Below are positions 46,837 through 60,870 of a stretch of DNA of 64,000 bases, piece by piece. Positions within the stretch are counted from its first letter, which is position 1; every line of letters starts with the position of its first letter. Source of the DNA: Glomus cerebriforme (lineage: Eukaryota > Glomeromycota > Glomeromycetes > Glomerales > Glomeraceae); NCBI GenBank assembly GCA_003550305.1, contig QKYT01000125.1, positions 1-64,000 of the forward strand, given 5' to 3'. The notes under the pieces are model-generated. The model saw only the letters and a program-made list of their open reading frames with translations, was not told the origin of the DNA and did not search any database. The position numbers and the translations under genes are program-made.

Positions 46837-49800
46837 TTAAAAATCAACCAACTCTTTGACATATCGATTAACACCAACTAAAGACTTTACAACTGACACC
46901 AATTTAATAAGTTCGTTCGTGAGATGACTTGTTTTTATAAGATATGCACAATAACAAGCATAAGCCGGTGTTTCCAAATCATCCATTGTAATTTCAGAAG
47001 CTGTCTTTTTAATTCTCCTTGAAATTCTATAACCTAAACTAAATTGTCCATGGTTTGATGTAGATGCAGATGAAATAATATTATAGGGTGGTAAAGGAAT
47101 TCGATTTTCTAGTGCTGTTGATAATATATGGAAAGCTGTCAAAATATGTGTGATATAGTGACATTTTAATGGATTTAATGCATCGGCTAAATCTTCCCTC
47201 CATTCAGTTCCATTTAATCCATGTAACGTATATTCCATTCCACTTACAAGATTAACCATATGTTCTACAATATTTATCATACGTGCATATTTTTCCATAG
47301 GATAATTGCCTCTTAATGGAGGTTCATATACTGTACGAGATAAAAGTAAGCGTTCAATAGCTATGGATCGATTGATTCGGGTAACAAGTTTTCGGAATGC
47401 TTTGGTCGTTATAAGATTATTGGATTCCTTATTTTCTTTGATGAGAGATGAGACTGTCATTGAATAAAGGACTCCAATATCTGAAATCGTACGTGAGAGT
47501 CGATGACGAACTTCGACACGCCCAGTGTGTGGCCAAGGTATCATATTCATAACGAAAGCTGCTGTAATACCAATGCTTACAGCTGTTGTTCGCTGTTATT
47601 TTATTAAATAGTGTATTAATAAAGTAAATATTTATAATTTAAATTTAATTTATAAATCAAGAACCAACCTTTGCAGCTATAGTGTAAATATCATCAGGAA
47701 GACCAACATCATAACTAGCTTGATACGCATTTGCAAGGACCAAGGGGAAATTTACCAACATAATTATTCCACCAACAGTCCATACTTTTGAATTAAGATA
47801 AATGAACCAAAGGAGGAGAGAAAATAAGAATAAGACAGCAGCTAATCCATATACGTTTCCTTTAGTTATATTCCATGCTATTAATGCCATCACTGCGCCC
47901 ATGGCTACACCAAGAAGACGACCCAAAAATTGAAGGACCGCGCCACCAGTTGTAGGTGCGAATGAAAGTACGGCACTAACAACTGCCCACTTTTTATTAC
48001 AGCCAAAAATATATATTTTATTTTTTATTATAAATTAAGTGAAAAAAAATGAATTAATAATTATTGTTAAAATCCTTACCTGACCACGGTAAATATCAAA
48101 CCATTCATAAGATCCAGGCAAAAATGCTGGTAAACATAAACAGGTGACGACTAAAGTGTTCTTGAAAGCAAATACTGCGTATTTACTGTCAAACCAATTT
48201 CTAATAAGCCATAAATGATACCATAATTTTTGAACTGAATTTGATGGTGGAGTTACATCAGGATCAAAAACTTCGTTTCCAAGCTCTTCATCTTCCTCCT
48301 CTCTAGTTTTATGTTCATAAATTTTCCAACCGTCTTCGTCAATTTCACCAAAATTTCTAATTCGTTTTAAAATTGGTATCGAAGGAAACCAAAATCTTTT
48401 GGATTGTCTTGTAGTTGAAAGAACTTTAACTATTCCCACCAAAAAACCAAGACTTTCAGCAACTTCATTAAGACTATTTTCAAAAAGAATCAACAACAGG
48501 AATAATCTTTGTGGGGAAGGACTAATTGTATGATTTACATCAAACAAACGAGCCAAAGCTTCCTCACGTGATTCATTGAATTTTGCAATGGCTTCTTGTA
48601 AGTAACCAAAAGGATCGTCAAGAACATTTTTATTATGATCTGCTCTAGGTTTAAGCTTAAATGGCCATAATCTGTAATACCATGGCTCGCGACAATTATG
48701 TTGAAGATGATCTACACGTGTAATGCAATCTGCTAAACACAATTGACATGCTTCCGAAAGTTCGGTGCAAATAGGTCTAAGAATGTTTAAAAGACTTGTA
48801 AGATCCTCCTCATTCCCAATTGTTCCTATAGTACTTGTAGGAGAAAGAGGTTCATTTACACTAAAAGATGCTTGATCTGCATGTGGATCAGCATCATCAC
48901 CATTAATCCTAATTTCTACTGTACCTTCTTCCCCATCCTTCATTAATTCTTCTTCGATTACACCACTTAGAGCTAAACCTCCTAACGTCATATGCATAGA
49001 TTTAACAAGTCTAGTTATTTCCAATATATCTTCGGGACCAATTTTTGAAAAAGAGACTTCATGTTGAGCTTCTCGTTTAGCCATGTCAAGATTTGCGAGA
49101 TTATCTTGTACTGTCCTATGAAGTTTTGCAATAGTATTTCTATTGTATGTGTCTCGAAGGAAAAAATGAGTTTCTTGATCAAGTAAATCAATAAAACTTT
49201 GTAATGTTTCGTGTAAATATGGAATATAATTTGTGGTAGCATGTTCTGGCCATAATAAAATATTAACTAAAAGAGAACATGCAGGACCGATCAACATTGG
49301 AATCAACAATGATTTCTAAAAAAAAAAAGAATATTCAATTATAAATATCTAGATGTGATAATGTGATCTAACAATGATAACTTACTATAATATGATATTT
49401 TTCATCAGGATGCACGTAAGCTTGTGTCAAAGAAAAGGTCATGATAATGCACGCATTGATGGCACCATAACGCATTGGTGGCCATTTAATTTTATCATAT
49501 GATAAAGTAAATGTTCCGATTGCCAAGAAAAAAACATGTATAATTGTAGCCCGAATATCAAACATTTGATCCGGTTCACGTAAGGTACTAGAGATCGTAA
49601 TGCCAAGTAAAGACCATGCTGTTGCCATAAATGCCGCCACAATTCCCCAAGCGGCACTCTATTATTTATTGATAATTAATTTTAACTTTTAGTCAATTAT
49701 TTTTTTATTTATTTATTTATTTATTTTTTATTTGGAAAAATGTAAGAATTTTTTTTTTCAATTCTCACCTCACATAACGAACCAAAAGTTCTCGAAGGTT

Positions 49801-50227
49801 GAAAGTAACAGACCATGACAATAGATAAGAAAGTGCCAGAACCTATTGCCTTCATAACAGGTACAATAAGGTCAATCACATACGCAAACCAATAAGCAAC
49901 GGCCGCTTTTATTACTCTCTTTGCCATTGGCCATGTTGCTTTTTTCATAACGTAATCATACCCTTTCTTTATATTAGAACATGTAGGCCGAGGTAAAAGT
50001 CTTTTTGGTTTCTGTGGGTTCGTTGGCTTTTCTAGTTTATTATATTCTTTATTGAATTCTTTTGCATAGTCCTTGTTCTCTGAAGTAACTTTTTGAACAG
50101 CCCTAAAAAGCTCATCGCCCGTTAAAGTTAATTCGTTATCGTAATGTTCTTCGGAAATAATATCGTCGTCAAAGTTAGTCGTTATTGTCAACGCCGAATG
50201 TGAATGTATCTTCGCAGGACCATCCAT
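46837..50227 (-). CDS. BRE4-like / aromatic acid exporter (ArAE, FUSC-type) membrane protein
   Basis: Five exons (49769-50227, 49386-49658, 48080-49315, 47669-47989, 46837-47592) give 1014 residues; all four introns are phase 0. A polar N terminus (about 90 residues) precedes the first membrane block (VIKAAVAYWFAYVIDLIVPV, TFLSIVMVCYFQPSRTFGSL). About 350 largely cytosolic residues follow, with acidic and Pro/Ser linkers. A second membrane block includes TTGGAVLQFLGRLLGVAMGA and AAVLFLFSLLLWFIYLN. The C-terminal region is the helical DUF2421-type domain. The duplicated layout is that of fungal ER-type transporters such as yeast Bre4 and of bacterial fusaric acid resistance-like exporters. Substrate and membrane are not certain. 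The ATG at 50227 (MDGPAKIHSH) is the first in frame. It shares the upstream region with the gap-adjacent ORF at 50977. Confidence 0.88.
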
Positions 50228-50976
50228 TTTTGCCAATGAAAATTTTGAATAATACAATGTGGTTTTGTGTCATTTTTATAGAAAAAAACTATCCATTTTT
50301 TTTTTTTTTTTACAGTACACTATTTTAAAACTTAATTTTTCACTTTATCAAATTTGGTATAACATTGGCGCTCAATTAGCTCAATTAACTCGATTAACCT
50401 CCAATCGATAGAGAGTGATATTCATTCTACGAAGTCGATGCAAAGTATATCGATCTTGGAATTCTTGATTTGATCGATATATACATTTTTTTTTCTTTTT
50501 TAAGTTGGACTTGTATTCTTTAATTAATTAATATACTTGACTCAATGATATTTTCTTTAACACCTTTAGCAAATAAAATGATTATTCCTAATACCTTTTT
50601 TGATTGATTAGCCATGTGATCTCCTATAAAGATTATAAGATTCGTTTTTTCAGTTAAATTAATTACTCCAAATAATAATATATACTGTATATATTTAACT
50701 GTTAAAGATTTAACAAAAATTAATTATTAAATATTTATTTATATTTAGTATATATTGATTAATTAGGAAAAAACAGTTTACAGAAATTGTCGATTCTCGG
50801 TATGATTATCATACCAGACGGAAATTTTCGGGGATCTCCTCAAAATTACGGCGGCGATTCAAGTCGACGAACCTGCATTATAAATAACGTAGCACGTGAG
50901 CGATCAATTATGATAATACATTTATATGTAAACATGTGATTTGTGTAAAAAACTAAACTCTATATAACCGCGAACG
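50228..50976. promoter_or_regulatory. Upstream region of the BRE4-like gene
   Basis: A T-run near 50297-50312 and AT-rich DNA lead to a GC-richer patch around 50800-50890 (ACGGCGGCGATTCAAGTCGA). A TATATAA at 50961-50967 lies just before the ORF at 50977. Promoters of the minus-strand transporter and possibly of a plus-strand gene are expected here. Confidence 0.4.
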
Positions 50977-51051
50977 ATGCAAACAATTGATAATGATCAT
51001 TATGAAGAGGAGGAAAGAAATTATGATAGTAGATGTAAAATAGAAAAATAG
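50977..51051 (+). CDS. Possible first exon of a gene lost in the assembly gap
   Basis: ATG at 50977 gives the acidic MQTIDNDHYEEEERNYDSR before a GT donor-like site, GATGTAAAAT, near 51035; read straight on, it stops at 51049-51051. TATATAA lies 10-16 bp upstream. A pyrimidine-rich TTTTTGCAG acceptor occurs just before the N run. If spliced, the rest of the gene would lie in the gap. This is only weakly supported. Confidence 0.25.
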   Translation: MQTIDNDHYEEEERNYDSRCKIEK

Positions 51052-51130
51052 GTATCTCTTAAATAGTTAAGGTATGGTTTTGTTATTTAGGTACAGTATG
51101 ATCAAATTTTTGCAGGTACGAATATTTTTT

Positions 51131-51625
51131 NNNNNNNNNNNNNNNNNNNNNNNNNNNNNNNNNNNNNNNNNNNNNNNNNNNNNNNNNNNNNNNNNNNNNN
51201 NNNNNNNNNNNNNNNNNNNNNNNNNNNNNNNNNNNNNNNNNNNNNNNNNNNNNNNNNNNNNNNNNNNNNNNNNNNNNNNNNNNNNNNNNNNNNNNNNNNN
51301 NNNNNNNNNNNNNNNNNNNNNNNNNNNNNNNNNNNNNNNNNNNNNNNNNNNNNNNNNNNNNNNNNNNNNNNNNNNNNNNNNNNNNNNNNNNNNNNNNNNN
51401 NNNNNNNNNNNNNNNNNNNNNNNNNNNNNNNNNNNNNNNNNNNNNNNNNNNNNNNNNNNNNNNNNNNNNNNNNNNNNNNNNNNNNNNNNNNNNNNNNNNN
51501 NNNNNNNNNNNNNNNNNNNNNNNNNNNNNNNNNNNNNNNNNNNNNNNNNNNNNNNNNNNNNNNNNNNNNNNNNNNNNNNNNNNNNNNNNNNNNNNNNNNN
51601 NNNNNNNNNNNNNNNNNNNNNNNNN
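51131..51625. other. Assembly gap (495 N)
   Basis: A run of 495 N interrupts the sequence; any frame drawn across it is an artefact. Single ambiguous bases follow at 51726, 51761, 51766, 52177, 52189, 52222, 53924, 53996, 54502, 54519, 54535 and 54562, and elsewhere at 45259, 61141, 61354, 61755 and 61757. Confidence 0.99.
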
Positions 51626-51733
51626 TTAAGACTATAAAATATTAAATATATTATTAGATTAAATAATTTCTTTATAATTTCTAAATTTATTTTAGCAAAT
51701 AAATTGATTACATATTTTTAATTTTNTACTTAC

Positions 51734-51799
51734 AAAAGGATTATATTCTAATGGTTCATCNAATTCNTCTAAATCAATATATTCGGATAATGTAGACAT
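51734..51799 (-). CDS. First exon of a minus-strand gene running into the gap
   Basis: From ATG at 51799 the frame reads MSTLSEYIDL, continues (with two ambiguous bases) to DEPLEYNPF and ends exactly at a consensus GTAAGT donor (51733-51728). A branch-like GCTAAAAT and AG acceptors follow before the N run. It has the look of a real first exon, but the remainder is missing. I do not recognise it. Confidence 0.35.
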
Positions 51800-51971
51800 A
51801 ATTATATGTTATATAATAGTGAAAATAATGAGGAAAAAATTAATCAAGAAAATAATAAATTATTGTGATTTGCAGGTATGAATTGAAAATGATTAAAAAA
51901 TAAATGATCGTCATCAATTATTAGCTATATCAGTATGATTTGAATCATACCTATACACAATTGATCGTACC

Positions 51972-52433
51972 TAGGGATGGGCATTAATTAACTACGGTTA
52001 ATTAACCATGGTTAAATTATGTTACTTATAATTAGTCTAAAATGGTTAATTAACCGTTACTTTTAATTAACCAATAAAAATGTAAGAATAAGTCATGTGA
52101 TTTAATTTATTAAATTCTATAAATTGATAATTATAATTTATAAATTATAGTTTATAATTTAATAATCATTAATATTNATAATGAAGATNATAATTCTGAT
52201 AATGATAGTATAATTGGATTTNAATCAAATGTAATTAATTTAAATAAAGAATAAATAAAATAAAGTTTATTTTAAATTTTCAATAAATTATAATATATTA
52301 TTTATGTACTGTATTTTAAATTATATATAGTTAATATATATACGTTACTTATAGGTTAATTAACTGTTAATTAACCATTAATTAACCAGTTAATTAACTA
52401 AATTTATAAGTAATGATTACTTTACCAACCCTA
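51972..52433. mobile_element. hAT-like MITE (462 bp) with 8-bp target duplication
   Basis: The left end, TAGGGATGGGCATTAATTAA, and right end, GATTACTTTACCAACCCTA, form imperfect terminal inverted repeats of the hAT type (TAGGGnTGGnnA). Flanking 8-mers are ATCGTACC (51964-51971) and ATCATACC (52434-52441), differing at one base. The interior is made of TTAATTAACC/GGTTAATTAA repeats at both sides, giving a long subterminal palindrome. No transposase is encoded. Confidence 0.75.
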
Positions 52434-52651
52434 ATCATACCTATATATAATTAATCATACCTTACTAGGGTGTCACACTGATTAATTAAATCAAAAGTAT
52501 ATCAGCTAACTATAAAAATTTACATATTGGAAATTTTATCATTACACAAAAATCAGGATTTTAAACCCACAGTAAATCACATGATAATTGTACGTTTTAC
52601 ATTACATATAAATAATATTTACATAATTACATATAATACATATAATTATAA

Positions 52652-52882
52652 TTATTTTCTGTTAAATAATTTCCCAAACAGAATATTTGCTTTTTGTTCA
52701 AAGTCTTTATCTTTATTAATAACTTTTTCATTAAAATTTTTGTTGTAAAGAGAAGTTTTTTCATTTAAAGCTTGTTGACATTTTTTAGCCTTAAATTCTG
52801 CAAAATTTAAAGAAGAATATTTAATTTTAGCAAGGGGAGTAGTAAACAATCGAAGTTTTGATTGTTGAAGACTGTTTGTCAT
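52652..52882 (-). CDS. 76-residue hypothetical protein inside the 2.27-kb element
   Basis: ATG at 52882 opens MTNSLQQSKLRLFTTPLAKI and continues as a Lys/Phe/Asn-rich, probably helical protein ending NILFGKLFNRK. No known domain is seen. It may be a gene fragment carried by the element or a chance ORF. Confidence 0.3.
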   Translation of the reverse strand: MTNSLQQSKLRLFTTPLAKIKYSSLNFAEFKAKKCQQALNEKTSLYNKNFNEKVINKDKDFEQKANILFGKLFNRK

Positions 52883-53744
52883 ATTTTGGTTCGTCTTGAG
52901 ATCCCATTTGTTAAAAAAACCTTCTACTTGTCGTTATCACCAACGTCTGTCACCTATCAGTAGACTAAAATTAAGTATTAGTTCAACATTATGCTTGGTT
53001 TAAATTTAACATACCTTTCTTTCTTTTATATCTTTAAATTCAACTTTTAAAATATGATAGTTTCCCTTGATTTATATTGAACAATTAAAATTGGATAATT
53101 TCTCATACTTTATTTCTGGACTTAAAATATTAGAATAAAGAAAAATTAGGGTAAAATATTTATGCTACTTCAGAACTAATAGAACTATTATGTTCAGGTC
53201 TTTTTCACTAAGGAAATAATTAAGGATTATGTATTTTAAATATTTGTTTTATTTATTATTTTTAATTATGAGTTCAAAGCTCGAAAGTTGAAAAAACTTT
53301 TAATTAAAGAATTCTCAGCCAATATTTATACATTTTTGATGTTTCGCTAATTATGTTTCACTAATCTACTTGTAATACTATAAATTATCCACAATTCTTT
53401 AATTTCCTACATTCTTTCTTCATTTCTATATATTTCCTTCAATCTTTCTTTTTTTCTCTTATTTATTTTTCTTTTTTTCTTTCTTAAATTTCTTATATTC
53501 TCTAACTTTTCATTTTTCCTTCTTACTAATGATTACTAATTATTATCCCTTTATGACGTAATTGTACTCCTCCATTAAGTGATCTGCAATGACTCATAAT
53601 TAATCATGCCGATCATTTGCTTTGCCACATTACTACGTCATACTTTACTTTGTCACACTAGTCACGTGCTAATCACGTGTTACTAAACTAAACTATAAAT
53701 TATTTAAAATATAAACGTCAATTCTTATATTATAAATATTATAA

Positions 53745-54026
53745 TTAACTACTAATCTTTATGTAATTTATCCTATATCTTTGGTTACATCGTTGGTGAA
53801 TAACAATGTACCAAATGTGATATTTGACAAATTCAAGTACCTTGGGAAAATCATAAAGGGCCTTACTTGTTTCATTAATAAATTGTAAGAATTCCACTTT
53901 AAAATCAAGATCTTTGAGTGCTTNTGATAATCCAAAATCATTAATTCCTCCAGAATTAATATCTGCTTCGATAAATTTAGCATAGCATAATTCTCNAAGT
54001 GATGATGGAGATGACCAAGATATCAT
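53745..54026 (-). CDS. Hypothetical ORF inside the 2.27-kb element
   Basis: The frame begins MISWSSPSSL, contains two ambiguous codons, and continues CYAKFIEADINSGGINDFGL and KVEFLQFINETSKALYDFPK. Possible donors (AAGGTACTT, TTGGTACAT) lie near its 3' end, so it could be one exon. It is not recognised. Its balanced composition is more protein-like than its surroundings. Confidence 0.3.
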   Translation of the reverse strand: MISWSSPSSLXELCYAKFIEADINSGGINDFGLSXALKDLDFKVEFLQFINETSKALYDFPKVLEFVKYHIWYIVIHQRCNQRYRINYIKISS

Positions 54027-55484
54027 CTGGTAATTTTTTAATCATTTCAATTAGTTTTGATATCATGTAGGTCTGATCTTTTTATCATTAGTTGGTTGAA
54101 TGATATTTTGATAGATGAATAGCAATTCATCATCATTCATCTGTGAGAATGTTTGGTTAATCTCAAGAATACTTTTTTCTCTCTAGGTTGCTTTTAGCAA
54201 GTTGGTATGCTTTACATGATTGAATTTTTCTTTTGGAGATCTTCAGCATTTTACTGTATCTATTATACATGCTAATTAATATCTTCAAAATGTTTCACTG
54301 CATACATTATTGAAATATGGATTTACCTTTAACTTTCTATAGCAAGTCTATAAATACTATAAGAAAAAAGTTACACTCAGATATTTCACTTTTAGTATAA
54401 AATTTTAAGGATTTGGTTTTGAAAACTAAATATTTATTGTAAAATTTTCCTTTTAAGAAGAAGATATCAACCAATTTTTAAAATTTTTGAAAAAAATGAG
54501 CNTAATTACTTTGCGATNGTTCTTAGGAATAGTTTNCAACTTAAAGAAAAAAGTTAAATAANTACAATGTTTGTGTGAATCTTTTAGAATATTTGAACTT
54601 TTTAATAGTAAAATGAATTAAAAAAGAAGAGTCAATCGATTTTAAGCTTTATGTAACAAAAAATTTGATCTATATAAAATTAATTAAATCTCTGATATAC
54701 TTTTGATTTAATTAGTCAGTATGACACCCTAATACCTTACCTTTCATATAATATCATACCATAACTAAATACTATATACTCATGTAAAATAGGTTTAAAA
54801 GTATATAAATTCCAAAAAATAAAAAAATACTTGACTTTCAATATCGTAAATATAATATCGTTCAAAAAAAAAATGATATTCTGTGTTTCACATTACCAGA
54901 CGATCAAAACCCGATCTGTTCAAATCCTTGTATAGTTGGGAACACAATAAATCAAATTGATAAAAATCATGTGATCAATATAATATTACTTTATGATTGG
55001 CCAAAATATTAATCACGTGAATAATATATTCTATAATTTTAGATTTTTAAGCCAAACTTAAATTTTATTTTACTAGAATTATGAAAATTTTAAATTAAAT
55101 TTTAAAAGATTTCTTATATCATTTCGTAAATGTTGTCTATAAAGTGTACTATTTATATGAAATAATTCTATTTTAAAGGTAAAGTTAATTGGATTTATAC
55201 AAAATTCTCTTTTTTAAATCTTTCTAATTGAACTAAATTAAAAGACCAAAAATAACGTATGATCAAAAGAAAAAAAAACGAAATTTTAAATAACATATAT
55301 ATATCAGATATAGTTAAATCGGATAAATAAACAGAACGCCATCGACTGAAAAATCGGTTGACTAAATTGTCTGATCATTGATTTGTTAATTAAAGATGAC
55401 GTCTCCATATCAAATTTTGAAAAAAAAAAAAAAAAAATTTTTTTTTTCGCCATCAATTCTTTTTATTGAGTAAAGAAAAAAAAA

Positions 55485-56018
55485 ATGGAGGAAGATAAAC
55501 AATCTAAACCACAAAAGTCTGGTATTGTTACTGGTTTAAATAAAGGTCACAGAGTAACCGCTCGTGCACCAAGACCAAAGCCGTCCCGAAGAAAGGGGGT
55601 AAGTTATTAGATTTGCAATTTGTATCGGTTCTTTTAGATGGTAAAAGGAAGTTAGTGTTTGAGTAAATGACTAGGAAAATAGTAATCAAATCTTTGATTT
55701 AATTATATTTTTTCGATAGGTTCTTTCTCACAGAGTCAAATTTGTTCGTGAAATCATCCGTGAAGTTGCTGGATATGCTCCTTATGAGAAACGTGTAATG
55801 GAATTGTTAAAGAATTCCAAAGATAAGCGTGCAAGAAAATTGGCAAAGAAAAGAGTAAGAAATAAATTTATTTGGATGTTAGTTTCTTTTTTTTTAAAAA
55901 AAACCTGTTAATTAATAATTTATTATTTTATGTGATTTAGCTTGGTACTTTTGTTAGAGCTAAGAGAAAGGTTGAAGAGCTTAGCAACATTATCGCAGAG
56001 TCTCGTCGTGCTCATTAA
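55485..56018 (+). CDS. RPL36: 60S ribosomal protein L36 (eL36)
   Basis: Three exons (55485-55598, 55720-55854, 55941-56018) give 108 residues, close to yeast (100) and human (105). The protein begins [20 protein letters not shown], continues [18 protein letters not shown], then [20 protein letters not shown] and [20 protein letters not shown], ending in IIAESRRAH. It is highly basic, as expected of this large-subunit protein. A poly-A/poly-T tract lies immediately before the start. The 3' end converges on the lectin-like gene, 285 bp away. Confidence 0.97.
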
Positions 56019-56303
56019 ATTTGAAAAAAAAACTTTTATCAAAGTAAAAATAAATATTAATTAATGTCTTAGAATCCTCTTTTTTTTATTGATTGTTTTT
56101 AAGCACATTGAAATAATAATAAAATATATTTTATATATATAAGTAATTATTAACTATGAAATATAATGATATAATTAATGCAGTTGATATAATTAACTTT
56201 TGTACATAAAATAAATAAATTAAAATAATATATAATATCTAAAATATCTAATTAAAATTCTTAGCAAAAATGTTTTTTTTTTAGAACATCATTCTTAATT
56301 TCC

Positions 56304-56989
56304 TCAATAATGATTCTTTCCGTTAATAAAGTAATCAGAATATTCTTTTGGAATTGGAGGAGAAAGTATTTTTGGTTGACTTGGTTCAGGTTCAAAATAC
56401 CAAGTTTGTTTATGACTATCATCATCTTTAATTCGATTTATTAAAATTTCATTCTTCGATCTATAAAAATGGCCGTGTAAATGTAGTACGTGATTTTTGT
56501 GAGTTTTGGAAGAAATAAATCCACCCGGTAATAGTGTCCATTGTTGATTAGATGTTTCACTTGACGGTTTACGATCTAATTGACATAAATATGTTCTGTG
56601 AAATGTTCGAATATGACCTCCCTGAATATCCAATACTTTTCCAGAAGCTTTATTAACGATATATCCATCATCATATCTCCAAAGCTAACAAATAAAAAAT
56701 TTATCTTTAGAATCTTTTAATTTTTAATAACATGTTTATAAAAAAAAAAATTTTATTAATTTACCTGACTATCCGCATCGAAACCAAATCTTTGTTTACT
56801 CGCTACAATTCTTGTACCGGAATTTACGGAAAGACAATGTGGTTCAAGTACATAATTATTTGTTTTAGATTTTATATAAAACCATCCTTCTGGAAACTCA
56901 GTTTCTTTGTTCATATTTAATTCTTTTAAAAAGTTATTATTGTTATTATTATTTATAGGTAAAAGTGAGGATAAGGTTGTTTCAAACAT
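56304..56989 (-). CDS. Ricin-B-fold (beta-trefoil) lectin-like protein
   Basis: Two exons (56765-56989 and 56304-56684) give 201 residues. After a 25-residue N terminus with a run of seven Asn, the sequence folds into three repeats, each ending in the QxW signature: SQLWRY, NQQWTL and KQTWYF. Other trefoil landmarks are GWFYIKSKTNNYVLEPH, GYIVNKASGKVLDIQGGH and GGFISSKTHKNHVLHLHG. Such (QxW)3 domains bind sugars, but many fungal members are intracellular with unknown ligands. No signal peptide or catalytic toxin domain is present. The C-terminal tail is Pro-rich, then NGKNHY. Confidence 0.85.
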
Positions 56990-57975
56990 TCTTTTTTTTA
57001 CAGGTTTGCTGGTGGTATATATATGTGAGTTAATTATTGTAAGAATTCCTTATATATATATATACAGTTTTTTTTATTTTGTTGTGATCTTCAAATAAAG
57101 GAAGTGCTCTCGAACATTCCTAAGGAAATTAATATTTAAATTACTACATAATGATGAAATCATATTTAATTTAGGAAATTGCCAAAGAACATCATTTGAC
57201 AAGGTTTTCTTATTTACGCCAAATTTGTAATCAGCATACTATATAGATCTGCATTTGAATGCATAAACTACTTACTATAATTCTGCCCGCGCGTATAAAT
57301 TTCTGTGCATTATAAACACGTTTCCCCATAGGAAATTGATGCGCATATCCGTTTATACTTTATATGTTGTTGAAAATATAATATATATTATAATGATTTT
57401 TTTATATCGTAATGTATCTTCAATTATATAATGTTTTTTTCTCAAAACCCAAAATAAAACTTTTTAAAGCAATAAAAAATAAATAATAATAATAAACCAG
57501 CGCCTAAATAATGATTTTTTTTTTTACACTATGAATTTGCATTGTTATTATAATAAATATCATTGCAAAAAAAGAAGAAAAAAAAAATAATAATTAAAAA
57601 GACGCGACAATTTTCCTATAATACAATCTACTATCTGCAATATCCTCCTATATTTCAAACCTTTGATATTTTTGTTTTTTAGTTCATTATTCTATTTGCC
57701 ATTGACCAAATGACACTATATTGTACATTCAGGATAAAAAGAATTATTTTTTTTTTTTTTTTTTTTTTTGCAATCATGCCAATATAAAATGCGATCTTCT
57801 TTTCTGACCGGGTTCTCATTCTCCAAATTGATTAGCTCGCAAATTTGCGTTTTTTTTAAAAAAAAATTAAGAATATACATGATTTTTGAATTTCTGAAAA
57901 AAATATTTATAACAAACACGAACCTGCTTTTGCAAAATATGTAGAAAATCACTCACGATAATGGGACTAATTCAA
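56990..57975. other. Intergenic region (lectin-like gene / SR kinase)
   Basis: AT-rich, with A or T homopolymers near 57510, 57580, 57749-57769 and 57850. It should contain the lectin-like gene promoter and the kinase terminator. A minus-strand frame at 57716-57952 is not protein-like. Confidence 0.5.
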
Positions 57976-60560
<2,585 letters not shown>

Positions 60561-60870
60561 CGGAGCCCAAATACAGGCAAATTACGAAAGAAGGTCTTCT
60601 CTTTATTCGGGGAGTATTGTTAGCAATAAACAAGTTAGAGGAGGGAATAAAGGCTCTCAATTTCAACTGATTGTGATATTAAGATTGTGATATTTTGAAG
60701 GCTACCCCGGCGTAACCCGAAAAAATGTCACAAAACAGCCTGGAGGCGTTAATGAATGACGAATAGATTTTAGAAACTTAGATGTGATTAAAAATATCAC
60801 GTGATTTTTCGTGACAAATTTTCTGGTTACGCAAGGAAAAATCTAAGTGTAATGTCAAGGGAAATCTTAA

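Larger units (their letters stand above)
52466..54731. mobile_element. 2.27-kb terminal-inverted-repeat element, 9-bp target duplication
   Basis: The 40-bp ends at 52466-52505 and 54692-54731 are inverted copies (38 of 40 match by eye); both start TAGGGTGTCA. They are flanked by the identical 9-mer ATACCTTAC at 52457-52465 and 54732-54740. The 9-bp duplication points to the Mutator-like superfamily. Inside are a 76-codon ORF (52652-52882, minus), a 93-codon ORF (53745-54026, minus) and a pyrimidine-rich tract around 53390-53530. No transposase motifs were recognised, so the element is probably non-autonomous. Ambiguous bases are concentrated in it. Confidence 0.85.

Noticed and set aside
51074..51637. 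187-codon frame across the gap
   Set aside because: It exists only because N codons contain no stops.
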